The notes beneath the pieces are model-generated. The model was not told the DNA's origin. It saw only the letters and a program-made list of their open reading frames with translations, and did not search any database. Positions 48,601 through 62,700 of a stretch of DNA of 64,000 nucleotides are shown here, piece by piece. Origin of the DNA: Nematostella vectensis (Eukaryota > Cnidaria > Anthozoa > Actiniaria > Edwardsiidae). The stretch lies in NCBI RefSeq assembly GCF_932526225.1, contig NC_064035.1, positions 12,404,566-12,468,565 of the forward strand. The letters are read 5' to 3'. The position numbers and the translations under genes are program-made. How positions within the stretch are numbered: the first letter of the stretch is position 1; the number at the start of each line of letters is the position of its first letter.

Positions 48601-50676
48601 TGCATGTTGAAATGTTGGAATTGTTGCATATGTACTTACTCCCTTGCTAGCTTGCTTGCTCTTTCAAGCCTATTGTCCCCTTCGTAGCAAAGGTTGCCAG
48701 TGTCTTTTCTTCTCAAATTTTCCTACCCCTTTGGAGCACAGGCTATCCATGATCTTTCTCGCATTTTTTATCCCCCTTTGGAGGTTATCGGTGACTTTCC
48801 TTCACGTGTTCTTTCCTTGTTATATCCACATTTCATTTTTTTAAATACATCCGTCCAGTCGTTACCGAAAATAAATTGTGAACAGTTGTTTACCAGGTTT
48901 TGTTTGGAAAATCTGTCCAGTTAAGGTCACAACGGTACTTCGTTGTTATCTCTGTGTTTTCACAGTGGCGTTGTCTTTGCCTTTTAGGTGTTTCAACATA
49001 AGGAAAAGATTTCGGAGATTTCCTCCCAAGCCAGTAATGAAGCGACTCTAGAACTAATGCTGCAAAAGGTGAGATTGATAGGACCATTCTGATGATCGAA
49101 CATTACTGGTAGGCAACATCAACTCACCTTCGTCACATTTTCCCACAACCCTTTGCGCGCGTGAAACCGAGGATGAAAACAAACGCGCGCGTCGCAAAAA
49201 ATTGTAGGGAACTTGATATTGGGTCTAGTTAGGTGGGGGGGGGAGTTCGTTTATCTGAATAGAAATGACTGAAAATTATTCTTTAGGGAACTGGATTTTG
49301 GGACTAGCTAGTGGGGTTTCGGGTAATCTGTTACTTATACTGCACATATTTCTCACTCTCCCTAAAATTTTCTCTTTATTATATCAAATCTTTACGACAC
49401 TACACTATTAGTGGATTTGCATGTTTATTTAGGTTTTATGATATTAACTTTGGTTAAATTTAGAATGTTGCATTTATTAGGTCATGGATTTCTGGAATTA
49501 TACAGACTTCAATCTTAAAGCGCATTCATCACGTGACATCGCGGTGATCGCGGGCGCGGATGATATCATCACAGCCCTGGAGGAGAGTCAGGTGACCTTG
49601 GCCAATATCCGAGGGTCACGCTTTGTCACGCCAATCAAGGTGATCATTAATAACTATAGTGATATTGATCTAACTGATAACTATAGTGATATTGATTCAT
49701 CTGACGTTTCAGTCATCTTGCAGCTATTTTCAACTGGCAACGTGCAAACTGGCAGAAGAGATTTTATTGGGGCGTAATCCACCACTTGTAAAAGTGGCCC
49801 CCTTGTCCTTACAAATATCTGAGTCAGCGTCAATGGAAGTTAATGTAAAGCCTTGTGTTCCTGTAGGCACTCGTGGAAGAATGGGACCGCAAGCTTCATC
49901 TATTTTCACGCACTCTGGACGAATGGTTGATGTGCCAGCGTAACTGGCTGTATCTAGAGACCATCTTCACCGCAGCAGACATACAGAGGTACCAGGAGCC
50001 CGAGTGACGCACTCTATCCATTATCACCATCTTGACAATATTATGCTGCTGTTTTTTTTTTTATAGGCAGCTACCAAATGAGGCCCGTCTATTTGCCCAA
50101 GTTGACAAATCATGGAGAGATATTATGAGAAGAACCATCGATAAACCAAACGCTGTGAAAGCCGCAACTGCTGCCGGTAAGCACCTTCTAGCATTTCCAA
50201 TTATACAATAAGCGACTTATACAAAAAGTCACAGGATTCTTGGTGGCAAACCCGCGCAGGCTTTTGGCGACCAAAAAAGATAAAAGCAACTTGTTCAGCG
50301 CTTACGATCAGCCAGAAAGTTTCTATGTAAGGAAGGGCTTATTTTCATTGAAAGAGTTTAGTTTTTCGTTGCTCTCTGGTGTGAAGGCAACAGTCATATT
50401 TGTGTTGGTTTTGGCGTGAGTTTTACACTAAAAAAGACAGGTGTTTTTTTAGTGCAAGTCGCCTATCAAAGAAACACATGAATAAAATACGGCTCATATT
50501 CTTTCCGTTCTCTATCTGTTTTACTGTAGGCGTCTTGGAGGTTCTGCAAGCCAGCAACTTTCATCTTGAGAAGATTCATAGGTGCTTGGAGGTATGTAGT
50601 CAAGCGTTGATTTATTGGACGAACATTTGTAGTGTGGTCCCGTTTCCCTTATTGAGCGAGTTTTTTTTTTTTTTTT

Positions 50677-50769
<93 letters not shown>

Positions 50770-53700
50770 CGCTAATGCTTCATGTCTTATTTCTATCTTT
50801 AGGATTATCTAGAGACAAAAAGGCTGGTCTTTTCTAGATTCTACTTCCTCAGCAATGAAGACCTTTTAGACATCTTGGCCAACAACAAAAACCCCAACGC
50901 AGTACAGGTACACAAAAGTAAATGCAGCGCTGTCCGTCCATCCGTCGTTTTATCTGTCTGTCCGTACGCCTGTCTGTCCGTCCATCCGTCGTTTTATCTG
51001 TCTGTCCGTCCATCCGTCGTTTTATCTGTCTGTCTGTACGTCTGTCTGTCCGTCCATCCGTCGTTTTATCTGTCTGTCCGTACGTCTGTCTGTCCGTCCA
51101 TCCGTCGTTTTATCTGTCTGTCCGTACGTCGTTTTATCTGTCTGTCCGTACGTCGTTTTATCTTTCTGTCCGTACGACTGTCGGTTTGTCTGTCTGTTCG
51201 TACGTCTGTGTGTTTCACTACCAAACTAACTGAATTCTGCATGTTTTCAGCCTCACTTGCGCAAGTGCTTTGACAACATTCACCAACTTGAAATAGTGCG
51301 CCAGGCGCACTCGCCTCCTCAGATCCAGTTTATGATTAGCGAGGAGGGTGAGACAGTCAATTTACCCAAGTACGTACAATAGCCGACTCAAACACTTCTA
51401 ATTTAGTTATCACTTAACCACTCCAAATGACTGATCACAGTGATCACCCCGATCGATTAACCTAGTAACTGACCTAGACAATCAGTCAGTCAGCCAAAAA
51501 GAGCATCATTTGGTAAACAACTCCCAATGTCTAGTGTAACTGAATAAAGTAACCTCATACGAATCTCCCCCGTTTGTTTTTGGTTGATCTTCCAGGACCT
51601 TGCGTGCTCGTGGAAATGTGGAATCATGGCTGTTGAATGTGGAGAATGCCATGTACGAAACGGTAAAGCTGTAAGTAGCGTTCTCATCCCTCTGATTTTT
51701 TGTTTGTTTGTTTAGAAATATATATATATATGGTGTTGCTTTTATTTCCAGGCATTTTAAGACGGCCCTTTCGGATTTAAACAACACCAGCTACACGAAC
51801 TGGGTGCTTGGCCACCCTGGGCAGGCTATATTGACTGTCGTGAGTACTTATTTCTAGAGGTTCTGGCAATAATCGGACATTATTAATGGAGTAACAGATA
51901 GGCGGGCATACGGAACAACAGAAGGTCAGACGGGTAGGCGGAAAGACAGAGAGTCAGACAGATTGTCAGACGGACTGACTAACTGATAGACAGACGGACA
52001 GACGCGACGACCGACAGACAGATGGTCGGAGGAGCAGGCAGATGGGGGAATGAAGAGACAGAGAATACAGACAGATATATGGTCAGACGAATTGTGGTTT
52101 GTTTGCAGACAAACCGGTTCGCCGACAACCAGTTCAAAGACAGACAGACTAACTGACGGACGGACAGACATACATGTTGTCTCCCCTTATTTGTGTTCTC
52201 TGTGGTTTCGCCCCTCTAGTCTCAAATTAACTTCAACCGTAACGTCCTGGCCTGCTTCCGGACCCTTCGACCCAAAGACTCATTACAGAGCATGCGCGAG
52301 AAGCTAGTCTTACGATTGACGACTCTGTCTCAACTCGTGACGTCACTACTCCCACTTCACAAGCGCCAATTACTGGAATCTTTGCTCACGCTAGAAGTGC
52401 ATGGTCGAGAGGTCCTGGACCTTATGATCAGCAATCATGTAGCAAGCCAAGAAGATTTCGATTGGATCAGGTAGAAGCCTTTTTCTGTGCAAGATTTATC
52501 GAACATGTACTGTGACATGTACTATTAGGGGTGAAAATAGTCCTTAGACCAGCAATCTCTTCGTTTCCAACCTTCCAGGCAGCTCCGATATGAGTGGCGG
52601 GACGATCAGAATGCCTGTGTTGTGTGCCACTGTGACGCTGTCTTTGACTATGGCTACGAGTACCTTGGGTGTTCCTCCCGGCTCGTCATCACACCGCTGA
52701 CTGACCGCTGCTTTTTGACGCTGACTGGGGCTCTTAACCTGCACTTGAATGGAGCACCTTCAGGCCCCGCCGGCACCGGCAAAACGGAGACGGTCAAGGA
52801 TCTAGCCAAAGTATGTATTCTATAGTGGATAAATCAAAGCCTGGCTGACCTGTCGAATTTATAATCATGGTAGATAATTACGCTACCACGTTTTTGTAAC
52901 TGACATTTTTCTTTTTGCGACCACAAAAATAAGTCTTTTTTTCACAAGATTGAGCCAACCAGTAAATGCTTATGAAAATAGAAAATAGTCTGAATGTCAT
53001 TTTTTGTTTGTTAAAACTGGAACAATCAAACCAGTAGTTAAGCAAAATATTCTGTGTTGTGTTTCCCCAGGCATTAGGGAAACACTGTCTTGTATTCAAC
53101 TGCTCAGAAGAACTGGACTACAAGGTATGTCGAGGAATTGGTCTTTTTGAATCGGCCTTGAAATTGGTCTTTTCGTGTTTCTTGTGCGTCTAATTTGTTG
53201 AGATTTTGTTGGGCAGATGATGGGTAAATTCTTTTCTGGCGTCGCGCAATCCGGCTCATGGATTTGCTTTGACGAGTTTAACCGGATTGACGTTGAGGTT
53301 CTATCCGTGATAGCGCAGCAGCTACACTCCATCAAGCTGGCTAAAGACAACAATGCCACAAGGTACATCATTAGTCACCTTTGTATCTAGAGCCCGAAGA
53401 AGACCAAGAAAAGAAGTCAAGCTGCTATATTATGATAACATATTGATTACGCATTATGAAAGGCATAGCGCTTCTTTGTAAGAGATTTAAGCTACTTTCT
53501 TCACCTTTCATTACCTTTCTTATTTTTTTTCAAATCGGACAGTCCGTTTTTGTAAACCCAATCACGTCTCTGCTAGTTGCGTAATAGATCACTTTGGTGG
53601 GAGGACTTTCAGGTTTACTTTCTTGGTTAAAGGGTACGATCCCTACCGAACTCCCTACACCACCTCGTCGGAAGAGAACCCTACTTTGTAGCATGGCTCC

Positions 53701-56700
53701 CTGTTTGATTAGGGTGAGTGGGGGCGTGCCTTTAATTAATTCCGTTTGCTTTAGGTTTCTGTTTGAGGGACGAGACATCAAAATGACTCCTAGTTGTGGC
53801 GTGTTTATCACGATGAATCCCGGGTAAGTGGTTCACAGAGCTATTCAAGTTGATCTATCGGCATCTCGGTAAGTTATTGAACCACTGCATTGTTACATTA
53901 GAGAGCTTAACAGAGGCAACAGACGGTGGCTGAGACGACAGGAAAAAATGGAAAATGCATTCTGTCCGATACATTTACTTTTTTGTGGTCTATTAAAGAC
54001 GCCGACGTTTTTGCTTTAAAGCCCCTGGCAAATAGCGCTAGCCCAGTCTGTTTGAACACCATGTTAGGAAGTGCTGCAGAGTAGTTGGCCATGATTTTCT
54101 TTGTTTTGTGGTCAGCTAAATGAGGCCAACAACGACTAAACTTATGCTGGCACTGGTACGCTCGGCTTACCACAAGACAAAAGACATTTGTTACAAACTT
54201 TGCAGCTCCTCCCAACATGGTGCACTAGCGGTGCTGTTTCACTGGGCTCTTGGTTTATACCCACAGTAATGGTCACTCAATGCGTACTCTATTTAAATGT
54301 CATCCTTCCACAGGTATGCTGGTAGAGTTGAGCTTCCGGATAACCTGAAGTCCCTGTTCCGCCCGGTAGCGATGATGATCCCTGACTACGCACTCATTGC
54401 CGAGATTATCCTGTTCTCTGAAGGTTTTACTACGGCAGCCATGCTGTCACGCAAAGTGTACAACTTGTATCAGCTCGCCAGCAAGCAACTCTCTCAGCAG
54501 GTGGGCCACCACAATGCAACAGGGCAACAAGCTGTAGGCAACTACTAAGTGTGTGGAAAGTGTGTTGTCGACAACTACTCTAACAAAAGGCTGGCAATAC
54601 TTAATATGACAGCAATGTGTCGGCAACAATTCATCAGCTTCCTTGTTTCGACGTTTCTCTATTTCTCTGGCGAATGGGAAGTTAACTGAAATCAACATCC
54701 TAGACATACCCTTTTGTGTTAAATATGGAATCATGAATCAATAACCCTAGCATTTTTGTAAAATCGCGGACGTTCTTCTTGTTGTCATTTGACATTCAAC
54801 ACGTTGTGTTTTAGGATCATTATGACTTCGGGCTTCGCGCCATCAAGTCCGTGCTTTTGATGGCTGGGCAGCAGCGAAGTGAATCAAGGTGAGGTCAAAT
54901 GTGAAACTATTTCCTAGGAGGATGACAAAGTGTCGGTTAGTTGAAAACCGACTATGCCTCTGCTATCTACGCCCCTGCTAACTGTTCAATGTGCGTACAC
55001 TTAGCCTGAATATGTGTGTTTTGTGTTCAGTTCTGTGTCACGAATATGTGCATGTTTGCGCCATACCAAGTTGGCTGTTTACAAAGCGCCATATTGACTA
55101 CTTAGCCTGAGTATCTACATGTTTTGTGCTAAACTACTTTAACCGCCAAGTTTAACCCTTAGCCAGCAGAGTGACTCCGAGGATCTAGAGCAGGAGGAAG
55201 CGCACATTATCATGAATGCGGTCAAAAAAGCGAACATCCCCAAATTCGTGGCAGCTGACGTGCCACTGTTCGAGGGAATTTTGGCCGACTTGTTCCCGGG
55301 TATCACACCACCCTCGCCAGATAACGCCACACTTGAGGTACGCTATTTTTGCCATCCATGATCCTTCAACAGGGTACTATGTTACAACCCCTGAAGTAGG
55401 GTTTCCTTCGTCTTTTCAGGGTCCACGTTCAAAATATTTGCCGGCCTCAATTTTTTTCCGGGATGGTTCAAGGTCCTCCCTTTGGGATATTATTATGAAA
55501 TAAATAGCCTATACTGGCCAGATCGTTTCGTCTTAGCATAAGGCTTGGATTTCTGCCCATCCCGAGGTGGTTCAAATAACTAACGCTTTCTGATTTTTAT
55601 TGTTATTGGGAAATGTTATTATTATTGAGAAAAGAACTTTTGACTACTAACTAGAATATTTCATCCAAGCTAGGTGGCTACATTACAACCTGTCCAAGGA
55701 AACCACCTTTGGTATTTGTATACCCTATATAGCATGCCTCTTTTACCTGAAATAAGTGACTGTGTGTTTGTTTTACTTGTGTTTTTTTTCTGCAGAGGGC
55801 AGTTCGTTGGTCCCTCATGGAACTCAACATCCAGTACTGGCCTAGTCAAGTTGATAAGATTGTGCAAATCTACCATACCATACTAGTGCGCCACGGGGTG
55901 ATGCTTGTCGGTCCTGCAGGGGGTGGGAAGACGACCGCGAGGCAGATTCTCAAGCGAGCTTTAGTACTGTTACCCTTGGTGCAGTCGCGCGAACAACACG
56001 AAAAACCCGAGGTTGATGATATCCTGTCTGGCAAGAACTCCCATTCAATAGCGGTAAGACATCCTCCCCAGAATGGACATCGTTAGTAAGGTTCTCGTTC
56101 GTTTGGATATAGCTGTACTTTATAATGAGGCTTTAGAGCGGGAATACACTATATTCTATACCCCTATATCTATGTTTTTTTATTGGTAATCATCATCACG
56201 TTTATTTATCTGCTGTCGGTCGCGTTTACAAATTCTTTCCACTTGGTTTTAAGAGTATACACTTGATTTTCCAATCACTGGCTTCTATTCATAGATCCGA
56301 AATGTCAATCATGCGCGCACGAATAGCCAATCAGGAAAGAGATGGTGCAATAACAGCCATGTGGTCCTACAAATGTCCCAAAAAAGTCGACAATCGACGG
56401 CGAATAAGATTGGTCTGAGATATTTTTCTGCGAATCTGGACAAGCAAATGAGCTTTTTACGGTCAGCGTAAAAAGTGCTAGCCCTGTTTTCTTTGACCGG
56501 CCACTTTTAGTTTAGAGTTGTGACTCAAATTGTAGAAAAACACGTAAAATTTACTACGAGGAAACGAAAAACAAAAAGCAAACAAACCACTTAAAAGAGC
56601 AATGTAAGTCCTACCATTAAACTTGTGTTTGATATTACCTAGGTTACTTCAATTACATATAAGAATATGACTGTCGTTTGTATTTTTGCTGTAAATCTTG

Positions 56701-59700
56701 ACGTTTTCCGATAAAACTTGTAGTTAGAAGTCAGACGTAAACAGCGAATTCGGCTTTGTCTTCTATTTTCCCCGCACTTAAATCACTGCAAGTTGACAAA
56801 AATAGCTTTGAAAACACATTGTACCTACCGAAGAGAGCACCGCTGTATCTAATCATTTCCAAGTTTTCGTATTTTGAGCTAGATTCGTGCCGTTTCCATT
56901 CAACAACCAAACTCGTAATCATCTTTTTCTATGCTTCTCTACAAGATTTTCACCAAGATTGGACAACAAGACAAGTTTCCATCATGTTAGGTTTCTGTGT
57001 TTTACTTCCCAAGTCGCAGAAAGGCCCCTATAAACGTCTGTATTTTTGATAAATCCAAGCAGGACTCACTGTCCTCATCCGACATGTTGTACAATTTGTG
57101 AGACTTTTGTGAAACATTTGGATTGCACTTCGCTGGCTTCTATTTGCTGCTTTCAGATTGGATATTCGTGCGCGTTAGATCTATGAATTATGGCTACGGT
57201 ATTCATTTACGCGACATATTAAAGATGTGCATCCAAGATGCCGTCGGCGTCTCGCATTCCACACACCATCACAGTTAGACCCAAAATATTATAAATACTA
57301 CTACAAGACCCTTCTATATCATTATCACGTTTCCTTATTATTATATGATCCAGATTTATTTATTTGTATTTATTCTGCTGCCGCGCTGTTTATGAAGATC
57401 ATCTCAAAACATGTATACCAAGTAAAGAATGACGCTTTATTTCAGCGTTCATCCAAGCTCCGTAAAGGCAAAGTTGAGCTGTCCTCTCTGAACCCTAAGT
57501 GCGTTACTGTTGGCGAACTCTATGGTGAGTTTAACCCTAGCACAATGGAATGGACGGATGGACTGTTATCCAGTGTGTACCGTCGCTTCGCAAAAGAGAG
57601 CAACAGAGGCTCAGAAATTTCCAAGAAAATCCGGGAAGAACGCGCAGAATCTCGTGCAACTACCCCTGCATCTAGCCGACCCTACTCGGCACGCTCCTAC
57701 ACAACAACTGTGTCTGGTGTCAGCGGAGATGACCAGAGTGAAGGTACGAGTGGTCTTCGACAGCGCTTATCTAATAGTGAACAAGCAGGGGCTAAATCCT
57801 GAAGTTATCGACCACAATAATACCATAACTCGGTTACTCGGGTTCCAGAGCCTTGATCAACGTTAGTAACGACGTTCGAGGCTTTGGGACCAAGGAACAA
57901 CTCAACGTAAAGCTGTTTAGATATTATCAAGAAACGTAAAGGTATTGTCAATTAACTGATTGATTAAAACAATGGCCGAATCTTCATCTCCAGGAATGCC
58001 AGTTGCAACAATAGAAACACATATGTATTTTTTATTACAAGAAAGTGTAGAAGTTGACCTTAGCAACAGCATTTTATCTTGCTTAACATCTTTTGACTAG
58101 TTCATACGGCACGCTCTTAGACTGAAAAGTCAATTATACTTTTTAAAAAGTGTTATGTGTTTTACTCTCTAAGGGGATGGAAGAGCCTAAATAAAAAATG
58201 TTTTCTCTAAATCTAGAGGATCGTATTGCATGGGAGAGGGGGCTCTTGTTACTAAAGGGGTAAAGGGCTTGAGTACGAAATGTGGGTCTGTTTTGTGTTT
58301 GCCACTCTAACCGTAATGTCGCTACATGCTGTTGCAGTAGAGACGACTCTCGGAGCAGATGAATCTCAGATGACTTCCTTAGAGGAGGCACACCCCCGGG
58401 AGGGGACACGGAACTGGTATTGGTTGGTGATGGATGGGCCTGTAGACACGCTCTGGGTAGAAAGTCTCAACACTGTGCTGGATGACTCAAAGGTCAGTCA
58501 GAGCAAGATCAGAGGAACCATTTCTTTTTCCACAACGTATTGACGGAACCAGTGAGATGTCCAGGCCCCCTCTTCGTACTGGCAATTTAGGAGAAATGTA
58601 TTGGAGCTGAAATCAGAACATTTATCCCATAATGGGGGCAATTTTGCAATGCAACAGCATCCCAGCATTAAAACATGAGCAAAACAGTATCTCCGGCTAA
58701 CTTCCTTGTGATCCAGGATTCAAATTGCCCAATGTAGAAAGTCTTAAACCATTTATTGTTGCTAGTGTTTGAACCTAGAAAAGCGATGTTTATATCACAA
58801 AGCTATCGCAAAACTTCGTTCAAATTTGTGTAACCCTGGTCTGTGAAGGCCGATCTACCTTATAGACATACAAATCGTCAATAGTAGTTATTCTGTTTTA
58901 CCCTTACTGCCTCTAGTTACTGTGCTTGCCAAATGGTAGTTTTTCTAAGTAACCCTTTCTGCTACTTGTTACTGTGCTTGTCAAATGGTAGTTTTTCTAA
59001 GTAACCCTTTCTGCCTCTAGTTGCTGTGCTTGCCAAATGGTAGTTTTTCTAAGTAACCCTTTCTGCCTCTAGTTACTGTGCTTGCCAAATGGTAGTTTTT
59101 CTAAGTAACCCTTTCTGCCACTTGTTACTGTGCTTGCCAAATGGTAGTTTTTCTAAGTAACCCTTTCTGCCACTTGTTGCTGTGCTTGTCAAATGGTAGT
59201 TTTTCTAAGTTACCCTTTCTGCCTCTAGTTACTGTGCTTGTCAAATGGTAGTTTTTCTAAGTAACCCTTTCTGCTACTTGTTGCTGTGCTTGCCAAATGG
59301 TAGTTTTTCTAAGTTACCCTTTCTGCCACTTGTTACTGTGCTTGTCAAATGGTAGTTTTTCTAAGTAACCCTTTCTGCCACTTGTTGCTGTGCTTGTCAA
59401 ATGGTAGTTTTTCTAAGTTACCCTTTCTGCTTATAGTTGCTATGCTTGTCTAATGGTGAGCGCATAGGTATGGGACCAGGTATGCGGCTAATGTTTGAGG
59501 TGGACCATCTCGCTATGGCATCCCCTGCAACCGTCAGTCGGTGCGGTATGGTTTACATGGTAAGTTTGTACTACTATTTTTGTCACTAACCTTGAATCCT
59601 ATTCTGCCATGTGAAAGCATACACGCACCACAGAGTAAACGTTCTAACACTTGGATGATATCCTTCGTAGGAAAAAGTACACTATGGTATGGTAAGTATT

Positions 59701-62700
59701 TCATTTCGTGATGACGACGGAATTTTAAAATAGACAGAAACAAAATAATCAGAAATATGCAGAGCTATAGCAAACCGAGAATTTCTTGGGACTCTTGATA
59801 GAGAAAAATAAGATTTACTTAAACAAAGGTGACAAAAATTGAGAAATTTGACCCACGTCTATTGGGGTAGCGATCCCTCGTTTTCTCCCTCTGCTACGAC
59901 CCTAACCATGTGGCTATTTGTGGCCACAAAATGTATGCCAGCCTTACCAACACTAGTGTTGCTCTCCCTCACTAGGAACCAGAGGAGCTTGGATGGAAAC
60001 CTTACGTGAGAACTTGGATTCAGAAGCTGAAAGACAAATCCAAGGTGGGCTTTTCCATTAAGTTCTCAAAAGTATAGTATCTAGTATGGCGATACCCTGT
60101 AGGCGATCGATATGCATGTTAGACCCTAGGCAGTTTTTGCTGCTACTACAAAACATAAGAAAAGAGTTAAACTGTGTGAGTCGACCTCTAAATAAGGAAT
60201 CAAAGAATACTTCCAAAGCCCCAATAGTCCGCTTGCTCGCTATCCAAAGAGCGGAGTCACAAAGGGATCAATTCGAGTGAATATGTTAATGTTAAAGGAA
60301 GAATATCGATGGATATCCTATGAAAATAGATGCTTTCTGTGATTCTGTATTGAGCGTAAGTGTAAAATGACTGCTTATTGCCCATTTCTAAGCCCTGTTA
60401 TCCATAGCAGAATTATTTGGTAATTCGAAAAACAAAATGCAACGTTGGTAGGTAAGTCCATCTTTTAGCCCGCTCTTAATGTTATTTCTTAACCATTGCT
60501 TTTTAGATCCCATCTGAAGCGAGCGACCACTTATTGCTTTTGTTTGAGTCAAGTGTTGAGCGCGGTCTGCAGTTTGTTCGTCAGTATGAGGGCTATCAGC
60601 ATATTCCTGCACCTCCACTTAGCATGATATGCACTCTGTGTGGCATTATTTCCGGGTTCTTTGATCTAATTATGGCTAACGGCGGATTTAACATCCAAGA
60701 ACAGACCTTGGTATCCGAACATCAGGTATCTGTATGTCAAGATTATAAATTGAAATATGAGACGGGAAAGATAGTGATCCAGCCAAAAAAATCAGTTTCA
60801 CAGTTGATTAAAGTGGATTAATTAAGGCATGCTATTTGCTCATCCTCTTAATGTCTATTGTATCCAGGCAGCCGAAGCTCCCGCGTCTGAGTCTGGATCT
60901 AGTAAAGTGGTCACCTTCGTGGATGACGCCGAACAAGAGATGCGTGAGCGGCGGACATCTTACGTCCAGCGTAACCCTACCCACCTATTGACCTTTTTGG
61001 GCAAGGTCTACGTGTTTGCCTTCACCTGGGCATTTGGGGGCACGCTGGACTTGCATGGTGATGGAGATGGCGAGGAAGATGATAATGATAGATCACTCTC
61101 TATTCGAGAAGTCTTTGACACTTTTGTCCGAGATCTCTTCATGAACAACGGCGATTTAAGCATCCTGTTACCTGCAGGTCAGGCAACCATGTTTGCGTAC
61201 TACATAGACATGGAAACAGGAAACTTTGCACGATGGGACTTACTAGTCCCTGCCACTAGGACGCTTATTGCTAAATCTGTGTCAAACCAGTACGCAATCT
61301 CGGACACGCTTAACACACTTGATGATCCACCGCCCTTAAGGACAGAATATGATGTTGACCGCTCGTTGGTACCCACTGTTGACACAGTGCGGTACGCATT
61401 CTTAGTAGCTCTGATGGCCATGAACAAACACCCTGTGTTGTTGACCGGCGAGTCGGGAGTCGGCAAGAGCACACTGCTTTACGATACGCTCGCCAGGCTA
61501 GCCTCCCCTGGGGGCACTGGTCTAGGGGTAGGCGCCATCTTGGGTTCGGTGTTCCGTGGTGGTGGTTCTAACTTTGTAGAGAGTCTCATGGAAGTTGCTG
61601 CTTCGGGCCCAAGGATGACAGCAGAGTCTACCGTGACGTTTGAGAAGATTCAGTTTTCCGCTCACACCACGGCTTCGAGGACTAGGACCTTCATTGAGTC
61701 GAGGCTTGTCAAGAGAGGTAGAGACGTGCTTGGGCCAAGACCTGGAAAAAAGGTTAGTCAGCTTGCATATGTGGCCGCGCGCAAAACAGTGCAAAATAAT
61801 TTAGCTCCCAAAAACGTTTTGACAGCAAGGTGTGTCAAGATGCTTATAGTGTGTGCATTTTGTTCGAGGATTTTCGATAAAAATAAACGTTAGAGCATAA
61901 GCTTACGTCATAGCGCTATCTCTTATTTTCTTTAAGAATATGACAGTCAGAAGTATTTTTCCCTTACATTTTCTTGATTTCAGCTCATCTTGTTTGTGGA
62001 CGACCTTAACATGCCCCAGCCAGACGAGTACAGTTCTCAGCCACCGCTTGAGCTCCTTCGACAGGTCATGGATGCGGGCGGATTCTATGACGCCAAGAAG
62101 CTGTTGTGGAAGGAATTGCGCGATGTGACGCTTCTGACCGCCTGTTCTCCTCCGGGAGGTGGCAGGAGCACCCTGAACAATCGGCTGCTGCGACATTTCA
62201 GGTACAATATCTCGGGTTATTTTATTTTGCACATTTCCAAACTGTGACTGTATATTAGTGTATCAGCACTTTCCCTGGAGATTTTTCAGCGTTCCCAGTG
62301 GGACTTGTTACATGTACTCCAAAAAGGGAGATACAAACTTACTTTTAAGAGAAAACGAGGCTTTCACAGATCTGCAGATAAACTCTTAGGAAAAATTTGT
62401 TGCCTTTGCCAACATCGAGTCTAGAAAGGTTCAATGATACCATGATAAGTATGGATTTGTAGCCATATATGCTATTGAAGACAAATTTATAAGTTATTTA
62501 TAAGTTTTTTTATTTGTAGATTTGCCCTTTTTGCTTCCCTGCCTTTCTAAAACCTTTTCTGTTCTCTATCCGAAGCATGCTTTGCCTTCCTCACCCTTCG
62601 ACTAAATGGCTACGTCATATCTACAACACTCAACTTGGTCGCTTCCTGGAAAAGGTGGACTTCACGCGCGAGATACGCGACTCTCGCGAGTGTATCGTGT

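Noticed and set aside
50400-51273. Open frames with Ile-Tyr runs and repeated [11 protein letters not shown]-like peptides
   Set aside because: Translations of the (TA)n tract and the CTGT/CCGT array inside introns.
58901-59420. CRISPR-like array of regular repeats
   Set aside because: The units are directly adjacent with no unique spacers, in a eukaryotic intron.
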